Source: Longimycelium tulufanense
GTDB lineage: Bacteria > Actinomycetota > Actinomycetes > Mycobacteriales > Pseudonocardiaceae
Direction of reading: 5' to 3'
Assembly: GCF_014645795.1 (NCBI RefSeq)
Contig: NZ_BMMK01000006.1
Location: 1 to 64,000, forward strand
Length of the DNA: 64,000 bases
Both the position numbers and the translations under genes were made by a program. Shown here one piece after another: positions 46,204 to 55,894 of this stretch. A model generated the notes under the pieces. The model was not told the origin of the DNA. It did not search any database and saw nothing but the letters and a program-made list of their open reading frames with translations. How positions within the stretch are numbered: the first letter of the stretch is position 1; every line of letters starts with the position of its first letter.

Positions 46204-46512
46204 TCAGTGAACCGGGGTCATGCCGCGGACGGCCTCCTGCTCGACGTCCTGGACGCTCTGGTGCACCGCGTCCAGTGCACGCTCGATCTTGCCCAGCAGC
46301 GACTCCGCGGCACCGAACTCGGAACGCACGGTGCCGGTGAACTCGTCAACCGCGCCGGAGAAGGCCGCCGAGCTGTCGAGCTTGCCGAAGATCGTGGCGT
46401 CGCCGCCGCGCGCGGGGAAACCGTCACCGAGGGCACCGTACTGACCCGCCTGGCCACTCACCGTGGTGCGGCACTGGTCCAGCGCCTCGTTGTTGAACTG
46501 GCTGACCGTCAC
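46204..46512 (-). CDS. ESX-like type VII secretion substrate (WXG100-size protein)
   Basis: 102 aa from GTG 46512 (AGGGGG 8 nt upstream). Single helical domain (FNNEALDQCRTTVSGQAGQYGALGDG, AVDEFTGTVRSEFGAAESLLGKIERALDAVHQSVQDVE) of the size and charge pattern of WXG100/ESX-like actinobacterial proteins; no WXG tripeptide is visible. It lies 44 nt upstream of the WXG-transglycosylase gene on the same strand, so they form a two-gene unit and may be secreted as a pair. Confidence 0.7.
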   Translation of the reverse strand: MTVSQFNNEALDQCRTTVSGQAGQYGALGDGFPARGGDATIFGKLDSSAAFSGAVDEFTGTVRSEFGAAESLLGKIERALDAVHQSVQDVEQEAVRGMTPVH

Positions 46513-46759
46513 CTTGCCAACCCCCTTTGGCGATCTGCGACTCACAGTGTGACGCGTTGATCGCCCTCCCGGTTCCGTACCCGGATCCTGTGCCCCGAAT
46601 GCCGCATTCGTCCAGGAAATGGTGACAACTGGGAGTGATCTTCAACTGATCGGGTAAGAGACGCCGAAACACGCCGGGACCAGCGTGTTGCAGCGCAATC
46701 CCAAATGCGCGCGGGTGCACCGGACGGGGTTCCCGCCGCCGTGGGGCAGGGGCGACGGC

Positions 46760-48025
46760 TCAGGCGTCGGCGGGGATGGCGACCTCGCCCTGCACCGCAC
46801 GCAGCGCGATGTCGGTGCGGTGGTGCGAGCCGGTGAGGTGCACGCCGGCCACCCGCCGGTAGGCATCCTCGCGCGCGGCGTCGAGGTCCGGCCCGGTGCC
46901 GACCACCGACAGCACGCGGCCACCGGCGGACACCACCTCGCCGTCGTCGCGGCGCCTGGTGCCGGCGTGCAGCACGCCCTCGGCATCGGCACCACCGATG
47001 ACGTCCCCGGTGCGGGGCCGCCCGGGATAGCCCTCCGCCGCGACGACCACGGTCACCGCGGCGCCCTCGGCCCACTCCAGCGGCGGGTGCTCGGCGAGGC
47101 GGCCGGTGGCGGCGGCCAGCAGCAGCCCGGCCATCGGGGTGCGCAGCAAAGCGAGCACGGCCTGCGTCTCGGGGTCGCCGAACCGGCAGTTGAACTCCAC
47201 GACCTGCGGGCCGGCCGAGGTCAGCGCGAGGCCGGCGTAGAGCAGCCCGGTGAACGGGGTGCCGCGCCGGGCCAACTCGTCCACGGTCGGCTGGACGATG
47301 CGGGTGACGACGTCGTCGACCAGGTTCGGCGGTGCCCATGGCAGCGGGGCGTAGGCACCCATGCCGCCGGTGTTGGGGCCGGTGTCGCCGTCGCCGACGC
47401 GCTTGAAGTCCTGCGCGGGCAGCAGCGGCACCACGGTGTCGCCGTCGACCAGGCAGAACAGCGACGCCTCCGGACCGTCCAGGAAGGACTCCAGCAGCAC
47501 CGGGTGCCCGTCGTCGAGCAGGTTCATCGCGTGCATCCGGGCCGCGTCCAGGTCGCTGGTGACGACCACGCCCTTGCCGGCGGCCAGCCCGTCGTCCTTG
47601 ACCACGTAGGGGGCACCGAAGTGGGTCAGGGCGGCGTCGAGCCGGGCCGGGTTGTCCACGACCTCGCTGCGCGCGGTGGGCACGCCCGCGGCCGTCATGA
47701 CGTCCTTGGCGAACGCCTTGGAGCCCTCGATCCGGGCGGCGTCGCGGGAGGGGCCGAAACACGGGATGCCGGCCGCGCACACGGCGTCGGCGGCACCGGC
47801 GACCAGCGGGACCTCCGGGCCGATCACGACCAGGTCGGCCTTCCAGCGCCGGGCCAGCGAGGCGACCGCCGCCGGGTCGCCCACCTCCAGCACGCTGGGC
47901 TCGGCGAGCGTGGCGGTCCCGGCGTTGCCGGGCGCGCACGCGAGCGCCGTCACCGCCGGGTCGCGGGAGAGCGCGAGGACGAGGGCATGCTCCCGGGCAC
48001 CTGAGCCGATCACCAGCACACGCAC
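46760..48025 (-). CDS. purD: Phosphoribosylamine-glycine ligase
   Basis: 421 aa from GTG 48025. GAR synthetase (step 2). N-terminal [18 protein letters not shown], then [38 protein letters not shown]-grasp [13 protein letters not shown] and metal site [22 protein letters not shown] lies 8 nt before the GTG and no Shine-Dalgarno sequence is visible, so leaderless translation is possible; a longer in-frame frame upstream lacks a ribosome site. Divergent from the GDPD gene, 299 nt apart. Confidence 0.96.
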   Translation of the reverse strand: MRVLVIGSGAREHALVLALSRDPAVTALACAPGNAGTATLAEPSVLEVGDPAAVASLARRWKADLVVIGPEVPLVAGAADAVCAAGIPCFGPSRDAARIEGSKAFAKDVMTAAGVPTARSEVVDNPARLDAALTHFGAPYVVKDDGLAAGKGVVVTSDLDAARMHAMNLLDDGHPVLLESFLDGPEASLFCLVDGDTVVPLLPAQDFKRVGDGDTGPNTGGMGAYAPLPWAPPNLVDDVVTRIVQPTVDELARRGTPFTGLLYAGLALTSAGPQVVEFNCRFGDPETQAVLALLRTPMAGLLLAAATGRLAEHPPLEWAEGAAVTVVVAAEGYPGRPRTGDVIGGADAEGVLHAGTRRRDDGEVVSAGGRVLSVVGTGPDLDAAREDAYRRVAGVHLTGSHHRTDIALRAVQGEVAIPADA

Positions 48026-48324
48026 GGGGGACCAGGGTAGAGGCTGCTCGGTGGGCCTTCCGGGTGACCCCTGTCCCAACTCGCCCACCGGCCGCGCCCG
48101 CATCGCCCCTACCGGGACCGTCCGCAACGAGCCGTGCACGCTCAACCACCCGGGCTCGCACCGCCGGGGGACCGCCGGCGCCACCGGCCGATCATCGACC
48201 CCCTTCTCGAACACTGTCCGTTCACTGCCCGGTGCGCTCATGTACCCCTTACGGTGGCCGACATGTCGCGATGCGCCGTCATGGTGTCCCGCGACCACGT
48301 GCCAGTCGACGAGGAGGTCCGTTG

Positions 48325-49500
48325 ATGCGGAAGCCGCCGCGAGAGGCGTTCCGGAACAGACTCACGGCCCGGTTCGCCGGTGTCGCCGTGTCCGCCCTGG
48401 CCGTCCTGGGGCTCATGGGGGGCGTCGCGCTACCGTCGGCCGTTGCCGAGCCGAGCCAGCCCGCCGACGTCGCGGTGCAGGACCACCGCCCAGACCAGCC
48501 GTTGGTGATCGGGCACCGCGGTGCGCCGGGGTACCGGCCGGAGCACACGCTGGCCTCCTACGAGCTGGCCGCCCGGATGGGCGCCGACTACATCGAGCCG
48601 GACCTGGTGTCGACCAAGGACGGCGTGTTGGTGACGCGGCATGAGAACGAGATCGGCGGCACCACGGACGTGGCGAGCCGGCCGGAGTTCGCCGACCGCA
48701 AGACCACCAAGACGATCGATGGCGAGCAGCTGACCGGCTGGTTCACCGAGGACTTCACGCTCGCCGAGCTGAAGACGCTGCGGGCCAAGGAGCGCATCCC
48801 CGAGACGCGGCCGCACAACACGCTCTACGACGGCCGCTACGAGGTGCCGACGTTCCAGGAGGTCGTCGACCTCACCAAGCGGCTGGCTCGGGAGCTGCAC
48901 CGCACGATCGGCATCTACGCCGAGACCAAGCACCCCACCTACTTCAAGAAGGCCGGCCTGGCGTTGGAGCCGAAGCTGGTCGAGGCGTTGACCCGCAACG
49001 GGTTGAACCGGCCGAACGCGCCCGTGTTCGTGCAGTCCTTCGAGGTTTCCAACCTCAAGGAGTTGAAGCGTCAGCTGCGGGTGCCGCTGGTACAGCTGGT
49101 GTGGACCGAGGGGCAACCCTACGACTTCGTCGAGTCGGGCGACCCACGGACCTATGCCGACCTGGTGACGCCGGAGGGGCTGCGGGAGATCGCCACCTAC
49201 GCCAAGGGTGTCGGCCCGGAGAAGGGGATGATCATCCCACGGGACGAGAAGGGCTTCCTCACGGAGCCGACGACGCTGGTGTCCGACGCCCACGGCGCTG
49301 GCCTGGTCGTCCACCCGTACACCTTCCGCAACGAGAACACGTTCCTGCCGGCTGACTTCCGTTCGTCGGACAACCCGGCGGAGTACGGCCGGGCGTTCGA
49401 CGAGTACGAGCTGTTCTTCAAGCAGGGCATCGATGGTCTGTTCAGTGACAACACGGACACGGCGGTCGCGGCCCGCAGCGAGGTGCTCGCACGACGCTGA
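48325..49500 (+). CDS. Secreted glycerophosphodiester phosphodiesterase
   Basis: 391 aa from ATG 48325, with GAGGAGG 7 nt upstream. Signal peptide ([33 protein letters not shown], cut near residue 34). GDPD TIM-barrel signature [34 protein letters not shown] gives the catalytic His and metal Glu/Asp, followed by [22 protein letters not shown] and [14 protein letters not shown] at the end. The about 390-residue length fits the periplasmic GlpQ type. Hydrolyses glycerophosphodiesters to glycerol-3-phosphate outside the cell. Confidence 0.94.
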   Translation: MRKPPREAFRNRLTARFAGVAVSALAVLGLMGGVALPSAVAEPSQPADVAVQDHRPDQPLVIGHRGAPGYRPEHTLASYELAARMGADYIEPDLVSTKDGVLVTRHENEIGGTTDVASRPEFADRKTTKTIDGEQLTGWFTEDFTLAELKTLRAKERIPETRPHNTLYDGRYEVPTFQEVVDLTKRLARELHRTIGIYAETKHPTYFKKAGLALEPKLVEALTRNGLNRPNAPVFVQSFEVSNLKELKRQLRVPLVQLVWTEGQPYDFVESGDPRTYADLVTPEGLREIATYAKGVGPEKGMIIPRDEKGFLTEPTTLVSDAHGAGLVVHPYTFRNENTFLPADFRSSDNPAEYGRAFDEYELFFKQGIDGLFSDNTDTAVAARSEVLARR

Positions 49501-49865
49501 ACCGGTGAGGCGCGGCGGAGGAGTTCGCCTCGGCGGGAAAACCTCTGCGCTCGGGGATGTCGAGGCTCTCGAGGGCACCAGCGGCTCATCGAGGACGACA
49601 GGACCAGGTTCTCGCAGCAGGCATCCGGGCCGCCGCATCGCCGCGCGAGGGGCCGGTAAGTTCATCCACCGGCCCCTCGCCCTCTCTTGCCCCACTGCCC
49701 GGCTCCATTCGGTTGCCGGCCTTGTTCGGGCGGCTCGCACCTACCGAGCCCGGACCGGCATTGCCTGCTCACAAGCGTCGTCTGGACCGGAACAGGTCGC
49801 CCGCGTTCACGGCCCGAGCACCACCGACGGTGGCACGGCGTTTCGAGACAACCACATTCATCGCC
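49501..49865. other. 365-nt intergenic region with terminator
   Basis: Separates the GDPD and trpC genes on the same strand. The GDPD terminator is at 49645-49680. The segment 49840-49935 is unusually AT-rich for this genome and probably contains the trpC promoter. Confidence 0.4.
49645..49680 (+). terminator. Terminator after the GDPD gene
   Basis: Perfect 13-bp stem (49645-49657 with 49668-49680) with a 10-nt loop, followed by CCTCTCTTG. Lies 145 nt after the stop codon. Confidence 0.7.
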
Positions 49866-49967
49866 GTGGCCAATATTTACGCCGTTTTATACCGCGTCGT
49901 TCTTATTCCGCTGATTGCCAGACGTTTGGCACGGATGAATGATGAGCGGCATGGCCACGGTGCTTGA
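49866..49967 (+). CDS. Possible 33-aa hydrophobic small ORF upstream of trpC
   Basis: GTG 49866 opens a 33-codon frame ending at 49967 inside the 5' end of trpC. The peptide is a hydrophobic helix ([16 protein letters not shown]) followed by a charged tail ([15 protein letters not shown]). It contains no Trp, so it is not a classical trp attenuator leader. No ribosome site is obvious. It may be a small membrane protein or a chance frame in an AT-rich stretch. Confidence 0.25.
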   Translation: MANIYAVLYRVVLIPLIARRLARMNDERHGHGA

Positions 49968-50733
49968 TGAGATTCTGCTCGGCGTCCGGGAGGACCTCGA
50001 ACGCCGGGAGTCGGCGGTGCCGTTGAAGGACGTGCAGCGTCGGGCGCGTTCCGTTCCCGCCGCGCTCGACCCGCTGCTCGCGTTCCGCGGGGACGGTATC
50101 TCGATCATCGCCGAGGTCAAGCGGCGCAGCCCGAGTAAGGGACCGTTGGCCGACATCCCGGATCCGGCCGTCTTGGCCCGTGCCTATGCGGCGGGCGGCG
50201 CGTCGGCGATCAGCGTTCTGACCGAGGAGCGCAGGTTCAGCGGTTCACTCGCGGATCTGGACGCCGTACGGGCCGCGGTGGACATTCCCGTACTGCGCAA
50301 GGATTTCATCGTGACGCCCTACCAGGTCTGGGAAGCCAGGGCGCACGGTGCCGACCTGGTGCTGCTCATGGTGGTATCGCTGGAGCAGGCGGAGCTGGTG
50401 GAGCTGATCAAGCTGAGCGAGGAGCTCGGCATGACGCCACTGGTCGAGTGCCACACCGAGGAGGAGGTGCGGCGTGCGGTGGCGGCGGACGCCCGGCTGC
50501 TGGGCATCAACGCACGCGACCTCACGACGCTGGAGGTCGACAGGTCGGTCTTCCCGCGATTGGCACCCGTCGTCCCGCCCGGGGTGATCACGGTTGCCGA
50601 GTCCGGCGTCCGTGGCCCGGAGGATGTCGCGTACTACCGCCAGACGGGCGCCGATGTCGTCCTCGTCGGCGAAGCACTGGTACGTGATGGCGACCCGCGA
50701 TCGGCGATCGCGGATTTTCGCGCGGCGTCGTGA
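49939..50733 (+). CDS. trpC: Indole-3-glycerol phosphate synthase
   Basis: 264 aa from ATG 49939; ATG 49942 or 49951 ([16 protein letters not shown], the usual family start) are alternatives and none has a clear ribosome site. Converts CdRP to indole-3-glycerol phosphate. Motifs: catalytic Lys in [59 protein letters not shown] and [12 protein letters not shown]. Followed 15 nt later by trpF. No trpE, D, B or A is nearby. Confidence 0.94.
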   Translation: MMSGMATVLDEILLGVREDLERRESAVPLKDVQRRARSVPAALDPLLAFRGDGISIIAEVKRRSPSKGPLADIPDPAVLARAYAAGGASAISVLTEERRFSGSLADLDAVRAAVDIPVLRKDFIVTPYQVWEARAHGADLVLLMVVSLEQAELVELIKLSEELGMTPLVECHTEEEVRRAVAADARLLGINARDLTTLEVDRSVFPRLAPVVPPGVITVAESGVRGPEDVAYYRQTGADVVLVGEALVRDGDPRSAIADFRAAS

Positions 50734-50748
50734 CCGGGGGTTGAGATC

Positions 50749-51354
50749 GTGTTCGTCAAGATCTGTGGCGTGCGCACCGCGACCGATGTGGCCGCCGTCG
50801 TGGAGTCAGGTGCCGACGCCGTCGGTTTCGTGCTCACCGAGAGTCCTCGGCAGGTCACGGCGGAGCAGGCCCGCGAGTTGGCCGCAGAGCTCCCGCCGGA
50901 CGTGCTGAGTGTCGGTGTGTGTCGCGGGGTTCCGGTGGACTGGGTCAGGACCACCGTGATGGCCGCCGGCCTGCATGCCATCCAACTGCACGGGGATTAC
51001 TCGCCGGCGGACTTCGCCGCCTGCGCCGACCTCCCGGTCCGCCTCATCCGGGGCGTGGCCGGCCACTCGACCGCCGACCACTACTGCGGCAGCCACGGCG
51101 AGGAGATCCTGCTTCTGGACGCTCCCGCGCCCGGTTCGGGAAAGCCCTGGGACTGGACGAACCTCGCGGCAGAGCCACCCCTGGGGCAGTGGATGCTTGC
51201 CGGCGGGCTGCACCCGGGGAATGTCGCGGAGGCGATCAGCATGATCCGTCCCTGGGGTGTGGACGTGTCGAGCGGTGTGGAGACGAGTCGTGGCGTCAAG
51301 GATCCCGCGCTGATCGTGGACTTTGTCCGGGCGGCACGCGAAGCCTCTCGATGA
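50749..51354 (+). CDS. trpF: Phosphoribosylanthranilate isomerase
   Basis: 201 aa from GTG 50749. TIM barrel with FVKICGVRTATDVAAV, GADAVGFVLTESPRQVT, IQLHGD, LLDAPAPGSGKPWDW, LAGGLHPGNVAEAI and GVDVSSGVE...GVKDP, the standard TrpF catalytic Cys/Asp and phosphate-binding elements. Typical actinobacteria lack trpF and use the dual-substrate PriA/HisA. With trpC it forms a two-gene tryptophan module, which may serve a specialised pathway. Confidence 0.9.
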   Translation: MFVKICGVRTATDVAAVVESGADAVGFVLTESPRQVTAEQARELAAELPPDVLSVGVCRGVPVDWVRTTVMAAGLHAIQLHGDYSPADFAACADLPVRLIRGVAGHSTADHYCGSHGEEILLLDAPAPGSGKPWDWTNLAAEPPLGQWMLAGGLHPGNVAEAISMIRPWGVDVSSGVETSRGVKDPALIVDFVRAAREASR

Positions 51355-51436
51355 TGTCCCCGGCGCACGGAAGAACGGTGTCGTCGGCCAGCACACCGGA
51401 TTGACCGGCGGCACCCCAGGGCCTCGTGCGCGGCAG

Positions 51437-52090
51437 TCAGACGCCCCAGCTCGCGCGGGCCGCGGCAATCGCACGGACCGGTACCTCGTCGCGGAAGCCG
51501 AGCCAGCGACGCGCGTCGACCAGCCCGACCAGGTCTGCCGCAGCACCGCTGAGCCAGCGCTCGATCACCGCCCGGAACGCCCCACTATCCACATCGGACT
51601 CCAGCAGGGGCAGCCCACGGCCGGGAACGGTGGCGCCCAGTTCCGCCAGCAGTGGCCGGAGGTGCACCTCGACCGCGAGCGCGTGGGCCGGGGTGGCCCC
51701 GACCATCAGCGGCACCGCGATGGTCGAGCTGAGCAACCCCCGCGGCGCGTGGTCGAGCAATGCCTTGAGCAGCCCGCTGTAGCTGGCCTTGCGGGTCGGC
51801 GAGGCGACCACGAGCACGTCGGAGAGTGCCAGGGACTCCAACACGTCCGCGATGCACTCGGCCTGGCCGGGGTCGAACACGCGGTGTGCGATGTCCGCGG
51901 CGTCCACCACCTGACCGGCGACGGCCGGCCGCCCGGCCGCGACGAGCGTCGCGACCAGGCGCTCCTGCACCACAGTTGCCGCCCGGAGCGTGCGCGAGCG
52001 CGGGTTGGGGTGGCCGGCAAGCGCTGCGACGGCGAGCGGCCATTGCGCACGCTCGGCCAAAACGCCGTTCCCACCGTTGGCGGTGCTCAT
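51437..52090 (-). CDS. NAD(P)H-dependent FMN reductase (SsuE/MsuE-like)
   Basis: 217 aa from ATG 52090, overlapping the SsuD stop (ATGA). Flavodoxin-like fold: AALAGHPNPRSRTLRAA at the N-terminal loop, VVASPTRKASYSGLLKALLD (FMN-binding), and VPLMVGATPAHALAVEVHLRPLLAELGA. Supplies reduced FMN to the monooxygenase SsuD. Last gene of the sulfonate operon. Confidence 0.9.
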   Translation of the reverse strand: MSTANGGNGVLAERAQWPLAVAALAGHPNPRSRTLRAATVVQERLVATLVAAGRPAVAGQVVDAADIAHRVFDPGQAECIADVLESLALSDVLVVASPTRKASYSGLLKALLDHAPRGLLSSTIAVPLMVGATPAHALAVEVHLRPLLAELGATVPGRGLPLLESDVDSGAFRAVIERWLSGAAADLVGLVDARRWLGFRDEVPVRAIAAARASWGV

Positions 52091-53223
52091 GCCGACACCC
52101 GCAGCGTGGCCGGGTTCTCGTCGAGCAGGCCGCGCCGGGCCAGCTCGGGCCGCACGCCCTCACCGAACCAGTACGCCTCCTCCAGGTGCGGGTAGCCGGA
52201 GAGGATGAACTCGTCGATACCGAGCTCGTGGTACTCCTCGATCCGGTCGGCGACCTCGGTGTGGCTGCCCACCAGCGCCGTGCCGGCACCACCGCGCACC
52301 AGCCCGATCCCGGCCCACAGGTTGGGCGAGACCTCCAGGGCGTCGTGGGTGCCGCGCCGCCGGTAGTCCTCGTGCAGCGCCAGCATCCGTTGCTGGCCGA
52401 CCGAGTCGCTTGTCGAGAGCTGTTGCTGGGCCCGCGCCACCGTGGCCGGGTCGAGCGCGTCCAGCAGCCTCCGCGCCTCCGCCCAGGCGTCTTCGGCGCG
52501 GTCCCGGCTGATCACGTGTAGCCGGATGCCGAAGCGCAGTCGCCGGCCCTCCTCGTCGGCGAGCTTGCGCACCTTGGTGATCTTCTCGGCGACGAGCTGG
52601 GGCGGCTCGCCCCAGGTCAGGTAGACGTCCGCGCGGCGGGCGGCGACGGGCAGCGCGGCCGGGGAGGAGCCGCCGAAGTACAACGCGGGCAGCGGGTCCG
52701 GCGGGGCGAGCAGGGTCGCGCCGCTGACGCGGTAGTGCTCGCCGGCGAAGTCGACCGGGCTGCCGGAGAAGACCCGCCGGACGATCGCCAGGAACTCGTC
52801 GGTACGGGAGTAGCGCTGGTCGTGATCGAGCCAGTCGCCGAACCTGCGCTGCTCGACCGCGTCCCCGCCGGTCACCACGTTCAGGAGCAGGCGCCCGCGG
52901 GAGAGCCGCTGGTAGGTGGCGGCCATCTGGGCGGCCAGCGTCGGGGAGAGCACGCCGGGCCGGAAGGCCACCAGGAACCGCAGCCGCTCGGTTTCCCGAA
53001 GCAACGCGGCCGTGGCCAGCCAGGCGTCCTCACACCAGGTTCCGGTCGGGGTCAGCACGCCGGTGAAGCCGAGGTGCTCGGCGGCACGGGCGATCTGCGC
53101 GAGGTAGTCGAGATCCGGTTCGCGGAGTGCGGCGGTTCCGGCCTCGGCCGAGGAATGGAACCGGTCCAGCACGGTTCGACCGTCGCCGGCGGTGGGTAGA
53201 AACCAATGCAGCACAATGCTCAT
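52087..53223 (-). CDS. ssuD: FMNH2-dependent alkanesulfonate monooxygenase
   Basis: 378 aa from ATG 53223 with GGAGAA upstream. Bacterial luciferase-like TIM barrel: LHWFLPTAGDGRTV at the N-terminus, DYLAQIARAAEHLGFTGVLTPTGTWCEDAW, FLVAFRPGVLSPTLAAQMAATYQRLSRGRLLLNVVTGGD, RYSRTDEFLAIVRRVF, FGGSSPAAL and GIDEFILSGYPHLEEAY. This matches the SsuD branch of luciferase-like monooxygenases. Releases sulfite from alkanesulfonates. Confidence 0.93.
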   Translation of the reverse strand: MSIVLHWFLPTAGDGRTVLDRFHSSAEAGTAALREPDLDYLAQIARAAEHLGFTGVLTPTGTWCEDAWLATAALLRETERLRFLVAFRPGVLSPTLAAQMAATYQRLSRGRLLLNVVTGGDAVEQRRFGDWLDHDQRYSRTDEFLAIVRRVFSGSPVDFAGEHYRVSGATLLAPPDPLPALYFGGSSPAALPVAARRADVYLTWGEPPQLVAEKITKVRKLADEEGRRLRFGIRLHVISRDRAEDAWAEARRLLDALDPATVARAQQQLSTSDSVGQQRMLALHEDYRRRGTHDALEVSPNLWAGIGLVRGGAGTALVGSHTEVADRIEEYHELGIDEFILSGYPHLEEAYWFGEGVRPELARRGLLDENPATLRVSA

Positions 53224-53252
53224 TGCGTTCTCCACTGTGGACTGTCGAGGGA

Positions 53253-54263
53253 CTATGGGCGGACGGCGGCGAGTACGTCGTTGTTGTGTCTGGTGTCGAC
53301 GAAGTCGGCGAAGGTGACGCGGTCGGGGAGCAGGCCGGCTTCGAAGAACGCGTCGGCGATTCGCTGTTCGCTGTCGGCGACGCGCTGGTCGAGCGAGGTC
53401 GCCAGGTCGACGCCTCGGTCCACCGCTGCCTTGGTCACGCTGCGCTGGAGGCCCGTCTCGGTCGACCACACGTCGGCCCGCTGCTCGGGGTGGAGCGCAG
53501 ACCAGGCCATGGCCCTGGCGAGGCGTACCAGGTAGTCGCGGATCGCCGTGTTGCGCCCGGGGTCGGCGAGCGCGGCCAGGCCCGCGACCTGGAAGCTCAG
53601 CCCGTTGGTCAGGCCACGTCCGTCGACCAGCGTGCGGGCACGGGTGGTCTGCAGTGCCTGGGAGGTGTAGGGCTCCCAGATCGCCCAGGCATCCACCCGA
53701 TGCTGGCTGAACGCCGCGTACGCCTCGGCAGGTGTCAGGTACGCGATCGTGACGTCCCGGGGCCTCAGGCCGGCGCGGCGCAGTGCCGCGAGCAGCACGC
53801 CATGCGACGAGCTGCCCTTGGCGACCGCGATGGTGCGGCCACGGAGATCGGCGAGCCGGTGGAGTGGGGAGTCGGCGGGCACCAGGAGGGAATCGCCGGT
53901 CTGATCACCCTGGGCAGCGGCCACCACCGAGACCTTGGCGTTCGCGGCCGCGGCGAAGATCGGGGGCGTGTTGCCGACGCCCCCGATGTCGACGGCTCCG
54001 GCCGAGGCGGCCTCCAGCAGGGGCGGGCCGGAGGTGAAGGTGGACCACTCGATCCGGTACGGCACGTCCCGCAACAGGTCCGCTGCGGCCAGCAGGGACT
54101 TCGAGCCGCCCTTCTGGTCTCCCACCCGCAACACCACGTTCTTCAGCTCGGCTTGGCCGACGGGGGCGGGGACCGGGGCCTTCCGTGCCGTGGGAGCCGC
54201 CGGGCAGCCCGTGAGAAGCGCCAGCAGCGCAAGGAGGATCAGCATCGAGCTAGGCCGCGTCAC
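53253..54263 (-). CDS. ssuA: Aliphatic sulfonate ABC transporter substrate-binding lipoprotein
   Basis: 336 aa from GTG 54263, overlapping the ssuB stop by 14 nt. Lipobox LLTGC near residue 20 makes it a lipoprotein; then VVLRVGDQKGGSKSLLAAADLL, PYRIEWSTFTSGPPLLEAASAGAVDIGGVGNTPPIFAAAAN, RGRTIAVAKGSSSHGVLLAAL and VDAWAIWEPYT. SsuA/NMT1-like type. Binds sulfonates outside the membrane for SsuBC. Confidence 0.93.
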   Translation of the reverse strand: MTRPSSMLILLALLALLTGCPAAPTARKAPVPAPVGQAELKNVVLRVGDQKGGSKSLLAAADLLRDVPYRIEWSTFTSGPPLLEAASAGAVDIGGVGNTPPIFAAAANAKVSVVAAAQGDQTGDSLLVPADSPLHRLADLRGRTIAVAKGSSSHGVLLAALRRAGLRPRDVTIAYLTPAEAYAAFSQHRVDAWAIWEPYTSQALQTTRARTLVDGRGLTNGLSFQVAGLAALADPGRNTAIRDYLVRLARAMAWSALHPEQRADVWSTETGLQRSVTKAAVDRGVDLATSLDQRVADSEQRIADAFFEAGLLPDRVTFADFVDTRHNNDVLAAVRP

Positions 54264-54969
54264 TCGCGTTCACCCCCAGATCACCCAGGATGCGTTGCCG
54301 TAGCTCGGCGAACTCCACGCGACGGCGTGGGCGCGGCTCGCTGATCCGGTACTCGGCCGCGATCCGCCCACCGCCGAGGACCAGGACCCGGTCGGCGAGG
54401 AGCAGGGCCTCGTCGACGTCGTGGGTCACCAGCAGGACGGCGGGCGAATGCCGTTGCCACAACTCGGACACCAGCCGGTGCATGACGAGCCTGGTCAGCG
54501 CGTCCAAGGCGCTGAACGGTTCGTCGAGCAGGAGAAGGTCGGGCTCGCGCACCAGGGCCCGGGCCAGCGACACGCGCTGTGCCTCGCCGCCGGAGAGGGT
54601 CGACGGCCAGGAGTTGAGGTGGTGATCGAGGCGAACCTCCGCCAGCGCCTGGCGGGCGGCCTCGCGCGGGTCGGTCCGGCGCAGGCCCAGCGCGATGTTC
54701 TCGCCGACCCGCCGCCACGGCAGCAGGCGGGGGTCCTGAAACGCCACGGACACCCGGCCGGGTACGGTCAGCTCGCCGTCGAAGTCGTTGTCGAGGCCGG
54801 CCAGCAGGCGCAGCAGGGTGGACTTGCCTGAGCCGCTGGGGCCGAGGAGGGCGACGAACTCGCCGGCGCCCAGGGTGAGGTCGATGCCGTCGAGCACGCG
54901 GCGGCCGTCGAACGTCTTCCCCACGCCGCGCAGGCGTGCCGCGGTCAGCTCCCGGTCGTGGTCCGCCAC
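54250..54969 (-). CDS. ssuB: Aliphatic sulfonate ABC transporter ATP-binding protein
   Basis: 239 aa from GTG 54969, with AAAGGAGGG 7 nt upstream inside ssuC. Walker A LLGPSGSGKST, signature LSGGEAQRVSLARAL, Walker B LLLLDEPFSALD, H-loop LVTHDVDEALLLADRV. SVAFQDPRLLPWRRV is typical of the SsuB/TauB group. Overlaps the ssuC stop by 25 nt. Confidence 0.95.
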   Translation of the reverse strand: MADHDRELTAARLRGVGKTFDGRRVLDGIDLTLGAGEFVALLGPSGSGKSTLLRLLAGLDNDFDGELTVPGRVSVAFQDPRLLPWRRVGENIALGLRRTDPREAARQALAEVRLDHHLNSWPSTLSGGEAQRVSLARALVREPDLLLLDEPFSALDALTRLVMHRLVSELWQRHSPAVLLVTHDVDEALLLADRVLVLGGGRIAAEYRISEPRPRRRVEFAELRQRILGDLGVNASDAA

Positions 54970-55772
54970 CGGAGAACCCTCCTTTCCAGCAGTCTCACCA
55001 GCGCGTCGGTGGCCAGCCCGAGCAGCGCGTAGACCAGTAGGCCGACCACGATGACGTCGGTGCGCAGGAAGTCGCGGGCGTTGTTGATCAAAAAGCCGAG
55101 GCCGGAGTCGGCATTGACCTGCTCGCCGATGATCAGCGACAGCCAGGCCGCGGCAAGGCCCTGCCGCAGCCCGATCAACGCCTGTGGCGCCGCGGAGGGC
55201 AGCACCACGTGCCGCAGCCGTTCCCAGCGGGTGAAACCGAGCACCTTGGCGGCGTCGAGAAGGCGGGGGTCCACACCCCGGACCGCGGCGTGCACGTTGA
55301 GGTAGAGCGGAAACGCGACACCGAGCGCGACCAGCGCGATCTTCGGTGCTTCGCCGATGCCGAACCACAGGATCAGCAGCGGGATGAGGCCGAGGAACGG
55401 CAGCGCCCGAAACATCTGCACCGGTGGGTCGACGAGGGCGTCTCCCCACCGGGACAGGCCGGCGATCAGCGCGAGCAGCACACCGAGTGCGGCGCCCACG
55501 GCGAGACCGGCCACGACGCGGCCGATCGACACCTGGAACGCCTCCAGCAGCTGGCCGTTGGCGATGAGTTCACCCGCCGAACGCGCGATGGTCAGTGGGG
55601 CGGCCAGCTTGTCCTCGGGCATTACCCCGGTGCCGCTGGTCACCTGCCACAGCACGAGCAGCAGCACCGGGCTGAGCCATCGGCGTGGGGCGGGGATGCG
55701 GAAGCGACGAGTGGTGCGGGACTCGGTGGCCGTTTCCGCACGCGTGAGGGTGCCGGCCGTCGGGAGTGACAC
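54945..55772 (-). CDS. ssuC: Aliphatic sulfonate ABC transporter permease
   Basis: 275 aa from GTG 55772 with GGAG 7 nt upstream. BPD-type inner membrane permease: about six helices (LSPVLLLVLWQVTS, VVAGLAVGAALGVLLALIAG, IPLLILWFGIGEAPKIALVALGVAF, VIVVGLLVYALLGLA) and an EAA loop KVLGFTRWERLRHVVLPSAAPQALIGLRQG that docks onto SsuB. First gene of the operon; its leader contains the attenuator-like peptide ORF. Confidence 0.94.
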   Translation of the reverse strand: MSLPTAGTLTRAETATESRTTRRFRIPAPRRWLSPVLLLVLWQVTSGTGVMPEDKLAAPLTIARSAGELIANGQLLEAFQVSIGRVVAGLAVGAALGVLLALIAGLSRWGDALVDPPVQMFRALPFLGLIPLLILWFGIGEAPKIALVALGVAFPLYLNVHAAVRGVDPRLLDAAKVLGFTRWERLRHVVLPSAAPQALIGLRQGLAAAWLSLIIGEQVNADSGLGFLINNARDFLRTDVIVVGLLVYALLGLATDALVRLLERRVLRWRTTTGS

Positions 55773-55894
55773 GAATTGTCTCCACGAGTCGGAAGGTCGA
55801 ATCACGGGAACCGTCGAGACCACAGTCGATTGGTGGTCACCGGCGCGGGAGAAGGGTCAGCGGGGGGCGGCGATTCGCGGTGCCGATGACGGAC

